From Oscillospiraceae bacterium (GTDB taxonomy: Bacteria > Bacillota > Clostridia > Oscillospirales > Oscillospiraceae): DNA of 50,556 nt. Shown here piece after piece: positions 37,437-47,164 of the stretch (within the stretch, counting starts at the first letter, position 1; each line of letters begins with the position of its first letter). Both the position numbers and the translations under genes were made by a program. The stretch covers positions 1 to 50,556 of the forward strand of contig JAGHHM010000001.1 of assembly GCA_017887695.1 (NCBI GenBank), written 5' to 3'. Below the pieces are notes generated by a model, which was given only the letters and a program-made list of their open reading frames with translations, was not told where the DNA came from and did no database searches.

Positions 37437-40400
37437 ATGAAGAAGAGAGATAGAATCACAAGTTTCCTGCTCGTATTTATTCTGACTATTCAACTTATTC
37501 CGGCTCAAGCGCTTGCTTTTTCTACCAATTTTGCCACCTCATTCACTGACTATGGCCCATATGAATTTAGTATTCCCAGTGAAGAAGAAAGCCAGTATCA
37601 AAATTCTACAGATCGCTATTATGACCTCGTTTATACACCTGAAGGTGATCTGAGTACTGATTTCCCAGAAACTGATTCTGGAGATAACACATATAATTCT
37701 GAGCTAAAAGATCCAACATCTCTAGTTCCAACGGAAGCAGATCATCATTTCATAGAAATAGTAAAGGTATATTCCAGTTTTCTGGAGCTGACCCCTTCCG
37801 ATCAAGAATTTTTATGCAGCTACACTGGCATAGCATCTGAAATGCTTGCTACGTTATCAGTGTCAGGTGTATCCATCTCTGACGCATTAGGTTACGCATC
37901 ACTTTCGTTATCTATTGAACTTCCTATAGAAGAAATTATTGCCGTATCACCAACACTGGATGAGATTAATTCTATAGCAATTCAAGCTAAACTCTATAAT
38001 TCTTATTTGGATTCAGAAATTTCGGAGCCAACTGTAGATTTAGAGTTGAAAAAATTCCTGCTTCAGGGCTATTCTTTTGAACAGATTAATAATGCATTTA
38101 CGATTAATCAAAAATACAATATTGCTATCAGTGACTTATTGGAAGGTATCTTGCAGGGCGAATCTATGCCTGTGGGCAACAACATACTGACGGAAAATGA
38201 ATTATCAGAACTGTCTGACTTAGCTCAGGAAGCTGGGATTTCTGAATCTGCAATTATAAATTACACGGATCAGAATCAGGAGCAATATTCTGACATAAAA
38301 TCCACCTTGCAGTCTATCAATACATCTCCCGTTGCTGCTGGTTATGAAAATGAAGCCAGCGACAGCTGGTCTTCACAATCTGACAGCTCAATTGGCTCTG
38401 CAAGTCCTAATGCCACTGATGATGTCGTCGTTACCCCAATGGAAACGCAGTACTTAGGCGCCCCCTATACCTATAGCGCTAGCGACAACGAAAAAGTCTC
38501 TCTAAATACCGGCGCTCTGATTGAAGAAGCGATTGATTACATTCTTCCCGGCATAAATGGTTTGGATCTCGTTATTGGAAGACGATATAATTCTCAGGAA
38601 GCAAATAACGTTACACCAGTCTCCATGTATGGCTCTCTCCCAGTTTACCAATACTATGTCAACTATGGGGCTGAGGCATCTTACTATGTTCCCGGCATTG
38701 CTTCTGGGGCTTGGGATTATTATGATGAGCATTATGTTGCCGGCCCATTTGCCACATTAATGGATGCGCAAAATTTCTGCGCAACACTGCCTTCAGGGCG
38801 GCGTGTAATACCCAATTTTGAAGATGGAGCAGATCTGATATTTGATTACTATGCAAATATCGTCCCTGTTCTCATCGGATACAACTATATTACAACCTCT
38901 GGTACCCAGCCAAACAATTACTTAAAGAGCATGTATGGCCTTGGCAATGGATGGAGCTTCATGTTCTCTTCTATTGAGATGACTGGCAGCAGTCCGCTGC
39001 TACATCTCTCTGACGGCAGAACCTACGAAATTGCCTTCGGATCAACTATTTCTAATTTGAAGGACTATCTTCTGTCTGACCTCCGAATCGTACAAGAACC
39101 TAATGCTTATTTTAATGGACAAGAATATTCTTTATATACCCTTTACTATGCCGATGGTACTCGAGAGTATTTTTCCGGCTTTGGAAAACTGCTTGCTAAA
39201 GCGGACCGCTACAACAATACAATTAAATTCAGCCACAGCATACTTAACGGTTTTCCTTATATCACAATAACTGATACATTGAATAGGGTTACTACAATCT
39301 CTGGTTCTCCCATTCTTAATGGTCATATCATGACAGTAACCCTACCAGATTCCAGAACGATGACTTACACAGTTAATTATCTGGGGAACAGTTGTGATCT
39401 GCTGGGTATTCATACAAACACCAGCAACCAAAATACATACTATTCATACTCTGTCAACACTGCAGGCTTTGATGCAAACAGCAAAGGTATTTCTGCAGCA
39501 TCCTACCAATTTGCTAATTTGACGGCTATCCAACATCCTACCGGAGCACTAACCCAATTCAACTATTCTTCCAAAGTACGTAATCTCGGAGTCAGTGGCG
39601 CAACTCAAGTATTTGTCCTATCTAACCGTTTCGACCGTACAATTACCGATAGTTCTCCGAAAAATGTCACTAATTATTCGTACTTCTCTGATTGTTCCGG
39701 GTACCCCAACTATACGGATGGAAACAACTTACCCACAATATTCACATACAGCACAACGGTAATAAATCCTAGCACGGGTCTTGCCGAAGGAACCACATTT
39801 AACTACAAACACCGTCCTATTGCCATTTCCTACAGTAATATATCATCCAATGCACTTCTACGGCAAACCGTCTATAATTATGATATAGCTACATGGCTGC
39901 CAACATCTTGTTACGATAATTGGTATGGCACAAACCCACAACAGCCACCGTATCAAATTATTACCAGCATGACATACGATCAGTATGGAAATGTGACCGC
40001 TGAATGGTCGCCTTTGGCGGAAGGCTCTACGATTGACACAGAGTACAAAACAACTTATACATACGGTGGTCCATATCAGCTTCTATTATCAAAAACGTAT
40101 AAAACAAATCTCAACACTACCGTAGAAGAGAGGAATACCCTCACTGAAGATGGTCGATCTATTGCGCGTACAGAAGTATATGAAAACAATGTGCTTAAAA
40201 GCCGCACAGACTTTACCTATGATAGTTCTGGTAATGTAACAAGCCAGAGAAATTATAAGGACGGTTTTACCGACTTTTATTTGACTGAGTACACCTACGA
40301 GAGCGGGTATCTATCCTCGGAGTCACGTTATGATGTACTTGATCCTGATGGCGCTGCCGCGCTTCCCACTCCTGGACAGGCAGCTGGAGTAATTCGCCGA

Positions 40401-43400
40401 ACATATACTTATGACCGTATGGGTAGATTGTTCCAGTCAACTGATGCCAACGGCGGAACTACTACATATTACTACGATAACCTGGATAATGTCTCTTTAA
40501 TCCTTAATCCTGACAACACATCCATATCCTATACTCGTGATTACTTCGCAAACACTGTAACTGTCCGTGATGAAGATGGCGCGAATATCAAGTACACGTA
40601 TACACCGTTAGGTCTGGAATATCAGACCATCGATGTGCAGAGTGGAGCTATATTGTCCCAGAACAACTATGACAGTGCATCCCGCCTGATTCAAAAATTT
40701 GACTACACCTATGGATCATCAGCACTGTATTCCTACGATGTTTGGGGAAGGTGCCTTAGCGAAAGTATTGGTACATTAAACGGGGAAATCCTATCTCAAA
40801 AACTGTACAACTACACAGATGCACCCGCAGACCAACTTTACCAGATAAAAACCGAGACAATCCTCGGTGATACTATGGCACCTTCTATCATCACTAACTA
40901 TTACACCAACAAAATTGGCCATCCTGTGAAGACAGGGAAAATGCTCAATGGTACTGAGTATTTTGAAAACTACACCACCGATTATAGGGGTAATGTAGTT
41001 ATCACTCAATCTGCACAGGCAGCAGCTCAAGGCTTAGGTTTTAGTGAAAAGAATGAATATGACTATGCAGGCCGCGTAATAAAAACATACAATGCGGACA
41101 ACCAGAGCACCTCTAATACCTACAATGCTTTGGGGCAGCTTATCCAATCAACAGATTACTCAGGGACCCCAACCATCTATTCTTATGATGCCCTGGGCCG
41201 GATGCTGACACAGACACTCAAGATAGATGCCTCCAATAGTGCGGTAACTAAATACTACTATGATGCAGCAGGAAACATTATCCGTCAACTGACACCTAGC
41301 CAAAGTCTGGGATCTGGTGCAATATGGAATAGGATCGATTACACTTACGATTCGCGAAACAGGCTAGAAACAGCGTCCCTCTACGATGGTAATTCTATTG
41401 CCACCGCTTCTCGCTATACTTATAGTGGCACCGGCAATCCTTTGACCATGACCACAGGGCTCTCCTCCCCCACTGCCTCCGGTGGCAGCACCACAACCTA
41501 TACCTATGATCATTTTGGAAATGTCCTATCGGAAACCGATGCCACTGGTGCAGCCGAAACATATAGCTATAGCATAACTGGATGCCTAATCAGCAAAACC
41601 AATCGAAATGGAATAACAGAACGTTATTCGTACGATGCATTAGGACGCCTAATCGGTTATAACACAGGTGTCGAAATCTTTGCAAACATCTATTCCAAAA
41701 CTGGCGCTCTGATTGGCGAGCTTTCAGGAAAAATCCTCTCCACCACTATTCCCGTTCTGCAGCGTACCGAGTACAGCTATGATTCATGGGGACGTTTGGC
41801 GCAAGTTGTTTATAGTGATTTTGGAGCAGAAGGAACTACTAATGTCACAGCAGCCACTCCTCAAATCTCCTACACCACACAGTATACCCACGATCTGGCC
41901 GGAAATCGTACAAACATGACTGTACAGATGGGAGATGTGCAGGTCCAGAACGTTACCTACACTTACGACACACTCAATCGGCTCTCCACTGTAACCGAGG
42001 ACGGTGCACTCAAAGCTACCTATACATACGATACCAACGGCAACCGGGCCAGCTTGACCTACGCTAACGGTGTTTCTGAGACATATAGCTACAACCTGGC
42101 CAATTGGGTCACCGGCCTCACCAACAAATTAGGGAGCACTACGCTTTCCTCTTATAGTTACACTTATTTCGCCAGTGGAAACCAGAAAACCAAGACTGAT
42201 CATACCGGTAAAACCACCACTTACACCTATGATGGGCTTGGCCGCCTGACTGCTGAAAGTAGCGGAGAGCTCTCCGTATCCTATGTATATGATGCAAACA
42301 GTAACCGTACACAAATGTCGGTAAGTGGTCCTGAGAGCAGCATTATTGCGTACTCCTATGATGCAGCTAACCGGTTGGTCAGCGAAACAACGACCCGTGA
42401 CGATGCCATTGTAAAGTCCATTTCTTATTCCTATGACGACAACGGCAATCTACTGTCCAAGGCAACAACTGGAGCAGACAATATTGTCAACACGGATACT
42501 TTCCAGTATAATACGATTGACCAGTTGATTTCCCACACGTCGGACAGTGTTACCACCTCCTACACCTATAATGCGCAGGGCATCCGAACCAGCAAAACTA
42601 CCGGCGCTCTTACCAGTTACTATGTTCTGGACGAGGAAAATGTGGTAGGCGAGGTCCAAAATGGAGCTGTTACCGCCAGCTATCTGCGGGGCGTCAACCC
42701 GATCCTCATGGATATTGCCGGTTCTGAAAGCTACTATCTCTACAACGCTCATAGCGATGTGGTGCAGCTTACCAGCGCCGCAGGTGCTGTCAGCCGTTCC
42801 TACGACTACGATGCCTTCGGCAATGAACTGGATCCCGACACCGCAGATATCAACCCCTTCCGCTACTGCGGCGAATACCGAGATACTGAATCCGGCGCCT
42901 ACTATCTCCGGGCCAGGTATTATGATCCCAGCATTGGACGCTTTACCCAGGAAGATACGTATTGGAACATCGCCAATATGATCTACGGAACCAGCCCTCA
43001 AAAAATCAACCAGCAAAAGGATTATCTTGGCCTTACAAATTATACCTATGCACCCGAGATATCCGCTATCCTACAAAGTGGTAATCTTTATGTCTATGCT
43101 ATCAATAACCCAGTGTTATACCACGACACCTCCGGTAATATAGTTCAATTTGTTATTTTAGGTACCGCCATATCAGCAGAGTCTATTATTGCCGCCGCAG
43201 GTGCAGCAGCACTGAGTGGTATATTAATTTTTTCCGACTTTCGCGACAAACTAGCCAATCTACTTAAGTATGCATATGATTCTACCGAAGATGCCATAGA
43301 AGACATACTTGCCGCATTTTCTAATATTGCTGCTGCATCACCCACGCCCGACCCTAACGGCAACGATAACGACAGATCATCAGATACCAAAAGCATAAAA

Positions 43401-43598
43401 AAAATCAAAAGTAACAAAGAAGCTAATAAAATCGCCAAACAATTTGGCTATGATAATGCTGAGCAGCTAAAGCAAGATTATGTAAACAGAAGTGGATCTC
43501 ACTTTAACATGTTTTATAATACAAAAACTGGAGAAGTTATCTTGCAGTCAATAGGAAATAGCAAATTAAATATTCCTACAGGTCTGTTTTTATGGTAG
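37437..43598 (+). CDS. Secreted Rhs/YD-repeat polymorphic toxin protein
   Basis: 2053 aa; signal peptide MKKRDRITSFLLVFILTIQLIPAQALAFS; many YD repeats (YTYDxxGRL...); Rhs core (FRYCGEYRDTESGAYYLRARYYDPSIGRFTQEDTYWNIANM...NLYVYAINNPVLYHDTSG); short variable C-terminal domain after the core. Confidence 0.95.
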   Translation: MKKRDRITSFLLVFILTIQLIPAQALAFSTNFATSFTDYGPYEFSIPSEEESQYQNSTDRYYDLVYTPEGDLSTDFPETDSGDNTYNSELKDPTSLVPTEADHHFIEIVKVYSSFLELTPSDQEFLCSYTGIASEMLATLSVSGVSISDALGYASLSLSIELPIEEIIAVSPTLDEINSIAIQAKLYNSYLDSEISEPTVDLELKKFLLQGYSFEQINNAFTINQKYNIAISDLLEGILQGESMPVGNNILTENELSELSDLAQEAGISESAIINYTDQNQEQYSDIKSTLQSINTSPVAAGYENEASDSWSSQSDSSIGSASPNATDDVVVTPMETQYLGAPYTYSASDNEKVSLNTGALIEEAIDYILPGINGLDLVIGRRYNSQEANNVTPVSMYGSLPVYQYYVNYGAEASYYVPGIASGAWDYYDEHYVAGPFATLMDAQNFCATLPSGRRVIPNFEDGADLIFDYYANIVPVLIGYNYITTSGTQPNNYLKSMYGLGNGWSFMFSSIEMTGSSPLLHLSDGRTYEIAFGSTISNLKDYLLSDLRIVQEPNAYFNGQEYSLYTLYYADGTREYFSGFGKLLAKADRYNNTIKFSHSILNGFPYITITDTLNRVTTISGSPILNGHIMTVTLPDSRTMTYTVNYLGNSCDLLGIHTNTSNQNTYYSYSVNTAGFDANSKGISAASYQFANLTAIQHPTGALTQFNYSSKVRNLGVSGATQVFVLSNRFDRTITDSSPKNVTNYSYFSDCSGYPNYTDGNNLPTIFTYSTTVINPSTGLAEGTTFNYKHRPIAISYSNISSNALLRQTVYNYDIATWLPTSCYDNWYGTNPQQPPYQIITSMTYDQYGNVTAEWSPLAEGSTIDTEYKTTYTYGGPYQLLLSKTYKTNLNTTVEERNTLTEDGRSIARTEVYENNVLKSRTDFTYDSSGNVTSQRNYKDGFTDFYLTEYTYESGYLSSESRYDVLDPDGAAALPTPGQAAGVIRRTYTYDRMGRLFQSTDANGGTTTYYYDNLDNVSLILNPDNTSISYTRDYFANTVTVRDEDGANIKYTYTPLGLEYQTIDVQSGAILSQNNYDSASRLIQKFDYTYGSSALYSYDVWGRCLSESIGTLNGEILSQKLYNYTDAPADQLYQIKTETILGDTMAPSIITNYYTNKIGHPVKTGKMLNGTEYFENYTTDYRGNVVITQSAQAAAQGLGFSEKNEYDYAGRVIKTYNADNQSTSNTYNALGQLIQSTDYSGTPTIYSYDALGRMLTQTLKIDASNSAVTKYYYDAAGNIIRQLTPSQSLGSGAIWNRIDYTYDSRNRLETASLYDGNSIATASRYTYSGTGNPLTMTTGLSSPTASGGSTTTYTYDHFGNVLSETDATGAAETYSYSITGCLISKTNRNGITERYSYDALGRLIGYNTGVEIFANIYSKTGALIGELSGKILSTTIPVLQRTEYSYDSWGRLAQVVYSDFGAEGTTNVTAATPQISYTTQYTHDLAGNRTNMTVQMGDVQVQNVTYTYDTLNRLSTVTEDGALKATYTYDTNGNRASLTYANGVSETYSYNLANWVTGLTNKLGSTTLSSYSYTYFASGNQKTKTDHTGKTTTYTYDGLGRLTAESSGELSVSYVYDANSNRTQMSVSGPESSIIAYSYDAANRLVSETTTRDDAIVKSISYSYDDNGNLLSKATTGADNIVNTDTFQYNTIDQLISHTSDSVTTSYTYNAQGIRTSKTTGALTSYYVLDEENVVGEVQNGAVTASYLRGVNPILMDIAGSESYYLYNAHSDVVQLTSAAGAVSRSYDYDAFGNELDPDTADINPFRYCGEYRDTESGAYYLRARYYDPSIGRFTQEDTYWNIANMIYGTSPQKINQQKDYLGLTNYTYAPEISAILQSGNLYVYAINNPVLYHDTSGNIVQFVILGTAISAESIIAAAGAAALSGILIFSDFRDKLANLLKYAYDSTEDAIEDILAAFSNIAAASPTPDPNGNDNDRSSDTKSIKKIKSNKEANKIAKQFGYDNAEQLKQDYVNRSGSHFNMFYNTKTGEVILQSIGNSKLNIPTGLFLW

Positions 43599-44008
43599 GT
43601 GTGGAAATGGAAATAATAAAAACTTGTTTTACCATCAGTGCCCCTGATCTTTCTTTTAGTGATATTACGAATTCTCTTGGAATTTCTCCCACAAATATTC
43701 GAAAGAAAAAAGACTGGCCACAACCATCCATCATTGCTGGTATTGCAGAAGATGCATGGACATTGTCAATGGAAAACGAACAGTTCAGTTGTGTCTCGCA
43801 ATCTATACAAAAACTTTGTCAGCTTCTGTTACCAAAGGCACCTATCGTACGCCGTCTATGTGACCGCTATCACGCCACAACACATATCGAAATTATTATT
43901 CATACCGAGGAAAATTCTTTACCCGAAATGGTTTTGCCTGCAGAACAAATTTCTTTTTTGTCTGAACTTCATGCAGAACTTGGATTTGATATCTATTTTG
44001 ACCTTTAG
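43592..44008 (+). CDS. DUF4279-like protein, putative immunity protein for the Rhs C-terminal toxin
   Basis: MEIIKTCFTISAPDLSFSDITNSLGISPTNIRKKKDWPQPS...EDAWTLS; starts inside the rhs stop region (ATGGTAG). Confidence 0.7.
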   Translation: MVGVEMEIIKTCFTISAPDLSFSDITNSLGISPTNIRKKKDWPQPSIIAGIAEDAWTLSMENEQFSCVSQSIQKLCQLLLPKAPIVRRLCDRYHATTHIEIIIHTEENSLPEMVLPAEQISFLSELHAELGFDIYFDL

Positions 44009-44079
44009 ATTATTTTTTATGATGTGGTAAAGAAGGGCTATCCACTGATCTTGAGACATCTGGCCTATTGTCCAATGGT

Positions 44080-44135
44080 GTTGTCGGCAACAATCCCTAT
44101 CTCGATCTGCTCCCAGGCTGGGATGATCGATTTTC
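44080..44135 (+). pseudogene. Remnant of the 3' end of an immunity gene like those at 44738 and 46226
   Basis: Translates GVVGNNPYLDLLPGWDD, matching ...TDGVVGTNPYLNPPPGLG; followed by the same intergenic hairpin repeat. Confidence 0.6.
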
Positions 44136-44150
44136 TCGTTCTCTGCACAG

Positions 44151-44180
44151 CCGCCGCCGGTTTATCCCGGCGGCGGTTTT
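44151..44180 (+). repeat. Hairpin repeat copy 1
   Basis: CCGCCGCCGG-TTTATC-CCGGCGGCGG-TTTTA; identical hairpins at 45641 and 47135. Confidence 0.9.
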
Positions 44181-44298
44181 ACCTAACTTTAATTTTAGGT
44201 AACATCCAGCTAGGAAAATATTGCACTCTAAAAATCCATTCGGTAAAATGGAGTAAATTGTCTCACCGTGCGCTCAGTAGTAATCACTTTGCGACTTG

Positions 44299-44727
44299 TT
44301 GTCCAAAGCAGATAATATTGCAGATGCTGCTGAGGCGATTGTCGACGGCAGAAGCGCTATTGTCATGAGTTACACGGAGCTCAGAAAAACGGTGAAGAGC
44401 CTTGGGATCAAGGGCATGGAGGTCCATCACCTGATTGAGAAGCGTTTTGCTAAAACTCTTGGTATTGATCCCGATGATATCCCAAGCATTCTCTTGCCTA
44501 AGGGAGATCACCAGACCATTACCAAAGCATTTCGTAAATTAATTGGGTATAGCAACGATATAAATAGCGAAGTAACTACTAAATATGCATCTGTAGAGAA
44601 AATTTGGAGCGTAATTAAGGAGGTGTACAATAAAAACGGAATGGAACAATATATACCCATTATTGAAGAATTTCTGCAGATTAATTCTTCCAAATTTGGA
44701 AATATTAGAATTTGGAAAATAGATTAG
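44299..44727 (+). CDS. Orphan Rhs-type toxin C-terminal domain with HNH/His-Me-finger-like motif (no Rhs core attached)
   Basis: SKADNIADAAEAIVDGRSAIVMSYTELRKTVKSLGIKGMEVHHLIEKRFAKTLGIDPDDIPSILLPKGDHQTITKAFRKLIG...; VHHLIEKRF motif plus GDHQ. No credible RBS or own start (TTG). Confidence 0.6.
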   Translation: MSKADNIADAAEAIVDGRSAIVMSYTELRKTVKSLGIKGMEVHHLIEKRFAKTLGIDPDDIPSILLPKGDHQTITKAFRKLIGYSNDINSEVTTKYASVEKIWSVIKEVYNKNGMEQYIPIIEEFLQINSSKFGNIRIWKID

Positions 44728-44737
44728 AGGTGTAACT

Positions 44738-45616
44738 ATGCGGCGAGCAACCTCCGTAATCGCACTCTCTATGGACGAAGAGAAGTGTCATACGCTATAC
44801 AACACATATAAGCCATATTTTGTACAGGGTATTCATGCCAACAACTACGGGCAAGTTGTTCTTCCCCTCAAGCCAGATTCCTCTATATTAAATGAAGCTA
44901 TTGAAGATGCTCGTAAACTTGATTGTGGCGGAAATTATATGTTGTGCAGTCGAGCTTACTACACAAAAAAAGAACTGGAGGCTGTCCCCTTTTTTCAGTT
45001 AGACGTTGGCTTTCCTCTGGAATTGGAAGGGACAGATCCCTCAGACTATGGGACAAAATACACCGGGGGCTGCCCCGTCTGCGGACTTGGCAAGCAACTG
45101 ACCAGCGACGTGTTCGTAGATCGAAAGTTTATTCGTAAATATAGAATTGGTCAATTGCAGCCCGACTATTTTGTCTCCGAGGAGATCCGCCAGCTCATCG
45201 AAGAAGCCGGCCTCACCGGCGTCTCTTTTGAACGAGAGGTCAGGGACTACAAGGGCCGGGAGCTGCCCCATCGCTTCTATGTTATGAACATCCACCACAT
45301 CCTGCCGCCCCTCAGCCCTTCCACCTGGCTTGAGGATACAAAAAAGCGCCAAATGGTCTCCTCCTGCGGCCACGGCACCATCTACCTACGCTCAGACCTC
45401 CAGTACGAGCGTGAAAAGCTGGAGGGAGCCATGGATTTTAACCTGACTGCAGAAATCCTCAACAATGATCAGATCCCCGCTCTCGTGGTCAGTGCGAAAA
45501 CCAGGAAGGTGTTTCGTGAGCACAAGGTGGGGTGGGCCCGCTATACCCCTGTGCTGCTGACCGACGGCGTTATCGGCACCAATCCCTATCTTGATTCGCC
45601 CCCGGGCCTGGGTTGA
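44738..45616 (+). CDS. Putative immunity protein (double-CxxC type), cassette 1
   Basis: 292 aa; GGCPVCGLGKQ and SSCGHGT motifs; directly downstream of the orphan toxin; paralogue of 46226..47110. Confidence 0.6.
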   Translation: MRRATSVIALSMDEEKCHTLYNTYKPYFVQGIHANNYGQVVLPLKPDSSILNEAIEDARKLDCGGNYMLCSRAYYTKKELEAVPFFQLDVGFPLELEGTDPSDYGTKYTGGCPVCGLGKQLTSDVFVDRKFIRKYRIGQLQPDYFVSEEIRQLIEEAGLTGVSFEREVRDYKGRELPHRFYVMNIHHILPPLSPSTWLEDTKKRQMVSSCGHGTIYLRSDLQYEREKLEGAMDFNLTAEILNNDQIPALVVSAKTRKVFREHKVGWARYTPVLLTDGVIGTNPYLDSPPGLG

Positions 45617-45640
45617 TCCTTTTCCGCGTTCTCTGCACAA

Positions 45641-45670
45641 CCGCCGCCGGTTTATCCCGGCGGCGGTTTT
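45641..45670 (+). repeat. Hairpin repeat copy 2
   Basis: CCGCCGCCGG-TTTATC-CCGGCGGCGG-TTTTA after immunity gene 1. Confidence 0.9.
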
Positions 45671-45785
45671 ACCTAACTTTATTTTTAGGCAACATCCAGC
45701 TAGGAAAATATTGCACTCTAAAAATCCATTCGGTAAAATGGAGTTAATTGTCTCACCGTGCGCTCAGTAGTAATCACTTTGCGAC

Positions 45786-46211
45786 TTGTCCAAAGCAGAT
45801 AATATTGCAGAATGCTGCTGAGGCGATTGTCGATGGCAGAAGCGCCATTGTCATGAGTTACATGGAGCTCAGAAAAACGGTGAAGAGCCTTGGGATCAAG
45901 GGCATGGAGGTCCATCACCTGATTGAGAAGCGTTTTGCTAAAACTCTTGGTATTGATCCCGATGATATCCCAAGCATTCTCTTGCTAAGGGAGATCACCA
46001 GGCCATTACCAAAGCATTTCGGGATAAAATCGGATATATCGGTTAAAAGTACAAATTCTTAACAACATCCACAGCTAGTGCACAAGATATCTGGAATGTT
46101 TTGACAGAAGTTTACAAAGAGCAGGGAATGGAAAAATACATTCCGATACTGCAGAAATTTTTGCAAAATAATTCCAAAAATTACGGAATAACAATCTGGA
46201 AAATTAAGTAG
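45786..46211 (+). pseudogene. Degenerate orphan toxin C-terminal domain, cassette 2
   Basis: Same 5' half as 44299..44727, but with a 1-nt insertion (GCAGAATGCTGC vs GCAGATGCTGC), a 1-nt deletion (CTCTTGCTAAGG vs CTCTTGCCTAAGG) and an in-frame TAA after GYIG; the remainder still reads KYKFLTTSTASAQDIWNVLTEVYKEQGMEKYIPILQKFLQNNSKNYGITIWKIK. Confidence 0.75.
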
Positions 46212-46225
46212 AAAGCAGGGCCCTT

Positions 46226-47110
46226 ATGCTGTGTGCAACATGTATCGTAACCGTTCCACGCTCCTTTACTAAAGAAGAACGGAAACGTCTCTACAACAAG
46301 TTTGAACCTTATTTTGTAAAAGAATTTTCAAGATATGTCACATGGGAGCATGTAATTTGTTTTCCATTTCCACCTGATTCAGATATTCTGCATACAGCAA
46401 TACAAGAGATCTACAATAGGGAGCTGTACTATCATCTCATAAGCAAAACCTATTATACAAAAAAAGAGCTGGAGACTGTTTCTTTTTTCCAGATGGGTGT
46501 AAGGAATCCTTTGGAGCTAGAAGGCGTCGATGCCTCACGCTATAATACTCAATACACAGGAGGCTGCCCAAACTGCGGAAGAGGCAAACATCTGATCGGT
46601 AACTTGTTTATTGACAGAAAGTTTATTCGAAAGTACAGGATTGGAATGCTGGAACCCAACTACTTTGTCTCCGAGGATATCCGCCAGCTCATCGAGGAAG
46701 CCGGCCTCACCGGCGTATCTTTCGAGCAGGAGGTCAGGGACTATAAGGGGCGTGAGCTGCCCCAGCCCTTTTATGTCATGAATATTCACCACACCCTGCC
46801 GCCCCTCAGTCCTTCCACCTGGCTTGAGGATACGAAAAAGCGCCAAATGGTCTCCTCCTGCGGCCACGGCACCATCTATCTGCGCTCAGACCTCCAGTAC
46901 GAGCGTGAAAAGCTGGAGGGAGCCATGGATTTTAACCTGACAGCAGAAATCCTCAACAATGACCAGATCCCCGCTCTCGTGGTCAGTGCGAAAACCAGGA
47001 AGGTGTTTCGTGAGCACAAGGTGGGGTGGGCCCTCTATACCCCTGTATTGCTGACCGACGGCGTTGTCGGCACCAATCCCTATCTTAACCCGCCCCCGGG
47101 CCTGGGTTGA
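46226..47110 (+). CDS. Putative immunity protein (double-CxxC type), cassette 2
   Basis: 294 aa; C-terminal ~170 aa nearly identical to 44738..45616, N-terminal ~115 aa diverged. Confidence 0.6.
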   Translation: MLCATCIVTVPRSFTKEERKRLYNKFEPYFVKEFSRYVTWEHVICFPFPPDSDILHTAIQEIYNRELYYHLISKTYYTKKELETVSFFQMGVRNPLELEGVDASRYNTQYTGGCPNCGRGKHLIGNLFIDRKFIRKYRIGMLEPNYFVSEDIRQLIEEAGLTGVSFEQEVRDYKGRELPQPFYVMNIHHTLPPLSPSTWLEDTKKRQMVSSCGHGTIYLRSDLQYEREKLEGAMDFNLTAEILNNDQIPALVVSAKTRKVFREHKVGWALYTPVLLTDGVVGTNPYLNPPPGLG

Positions 47111-47134
47111 TCCTTTTCCTCGTCCTCTGCACAG

Positions 47135-47164
47135 CCGCCGCCGGTTTATCCCGGCGGCGGTTTA
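47135..47164 (+). repeat. Hairpin repeat copy 3
   Basis: CCGCCGCCGG-TTTATC-CCGGCGGCGG-TTTA after immunity gene 2. Confidence 0.9.

Noticed and set aside
37437-43598. YD-repeat region as a nucleotide tandem repeat
   Set aside because: Repetition is at the protein motif level (degenerate YD repeats), not a DNA satellite.
44024-44368. 114-aa ORF after the DUF4279 gene
   Set aside because: Covers, out of frame, an immunity-gene remnant plus the intergenic hairpin repeat; not a plausible gene.
44299-47110. Retron, CBASS or other anti-phage defence operon
   Set aside because: No reverse transcriptase, cyclase or effector domains seen; sequence is explained by polymorphic toxin/immunity cassettes.
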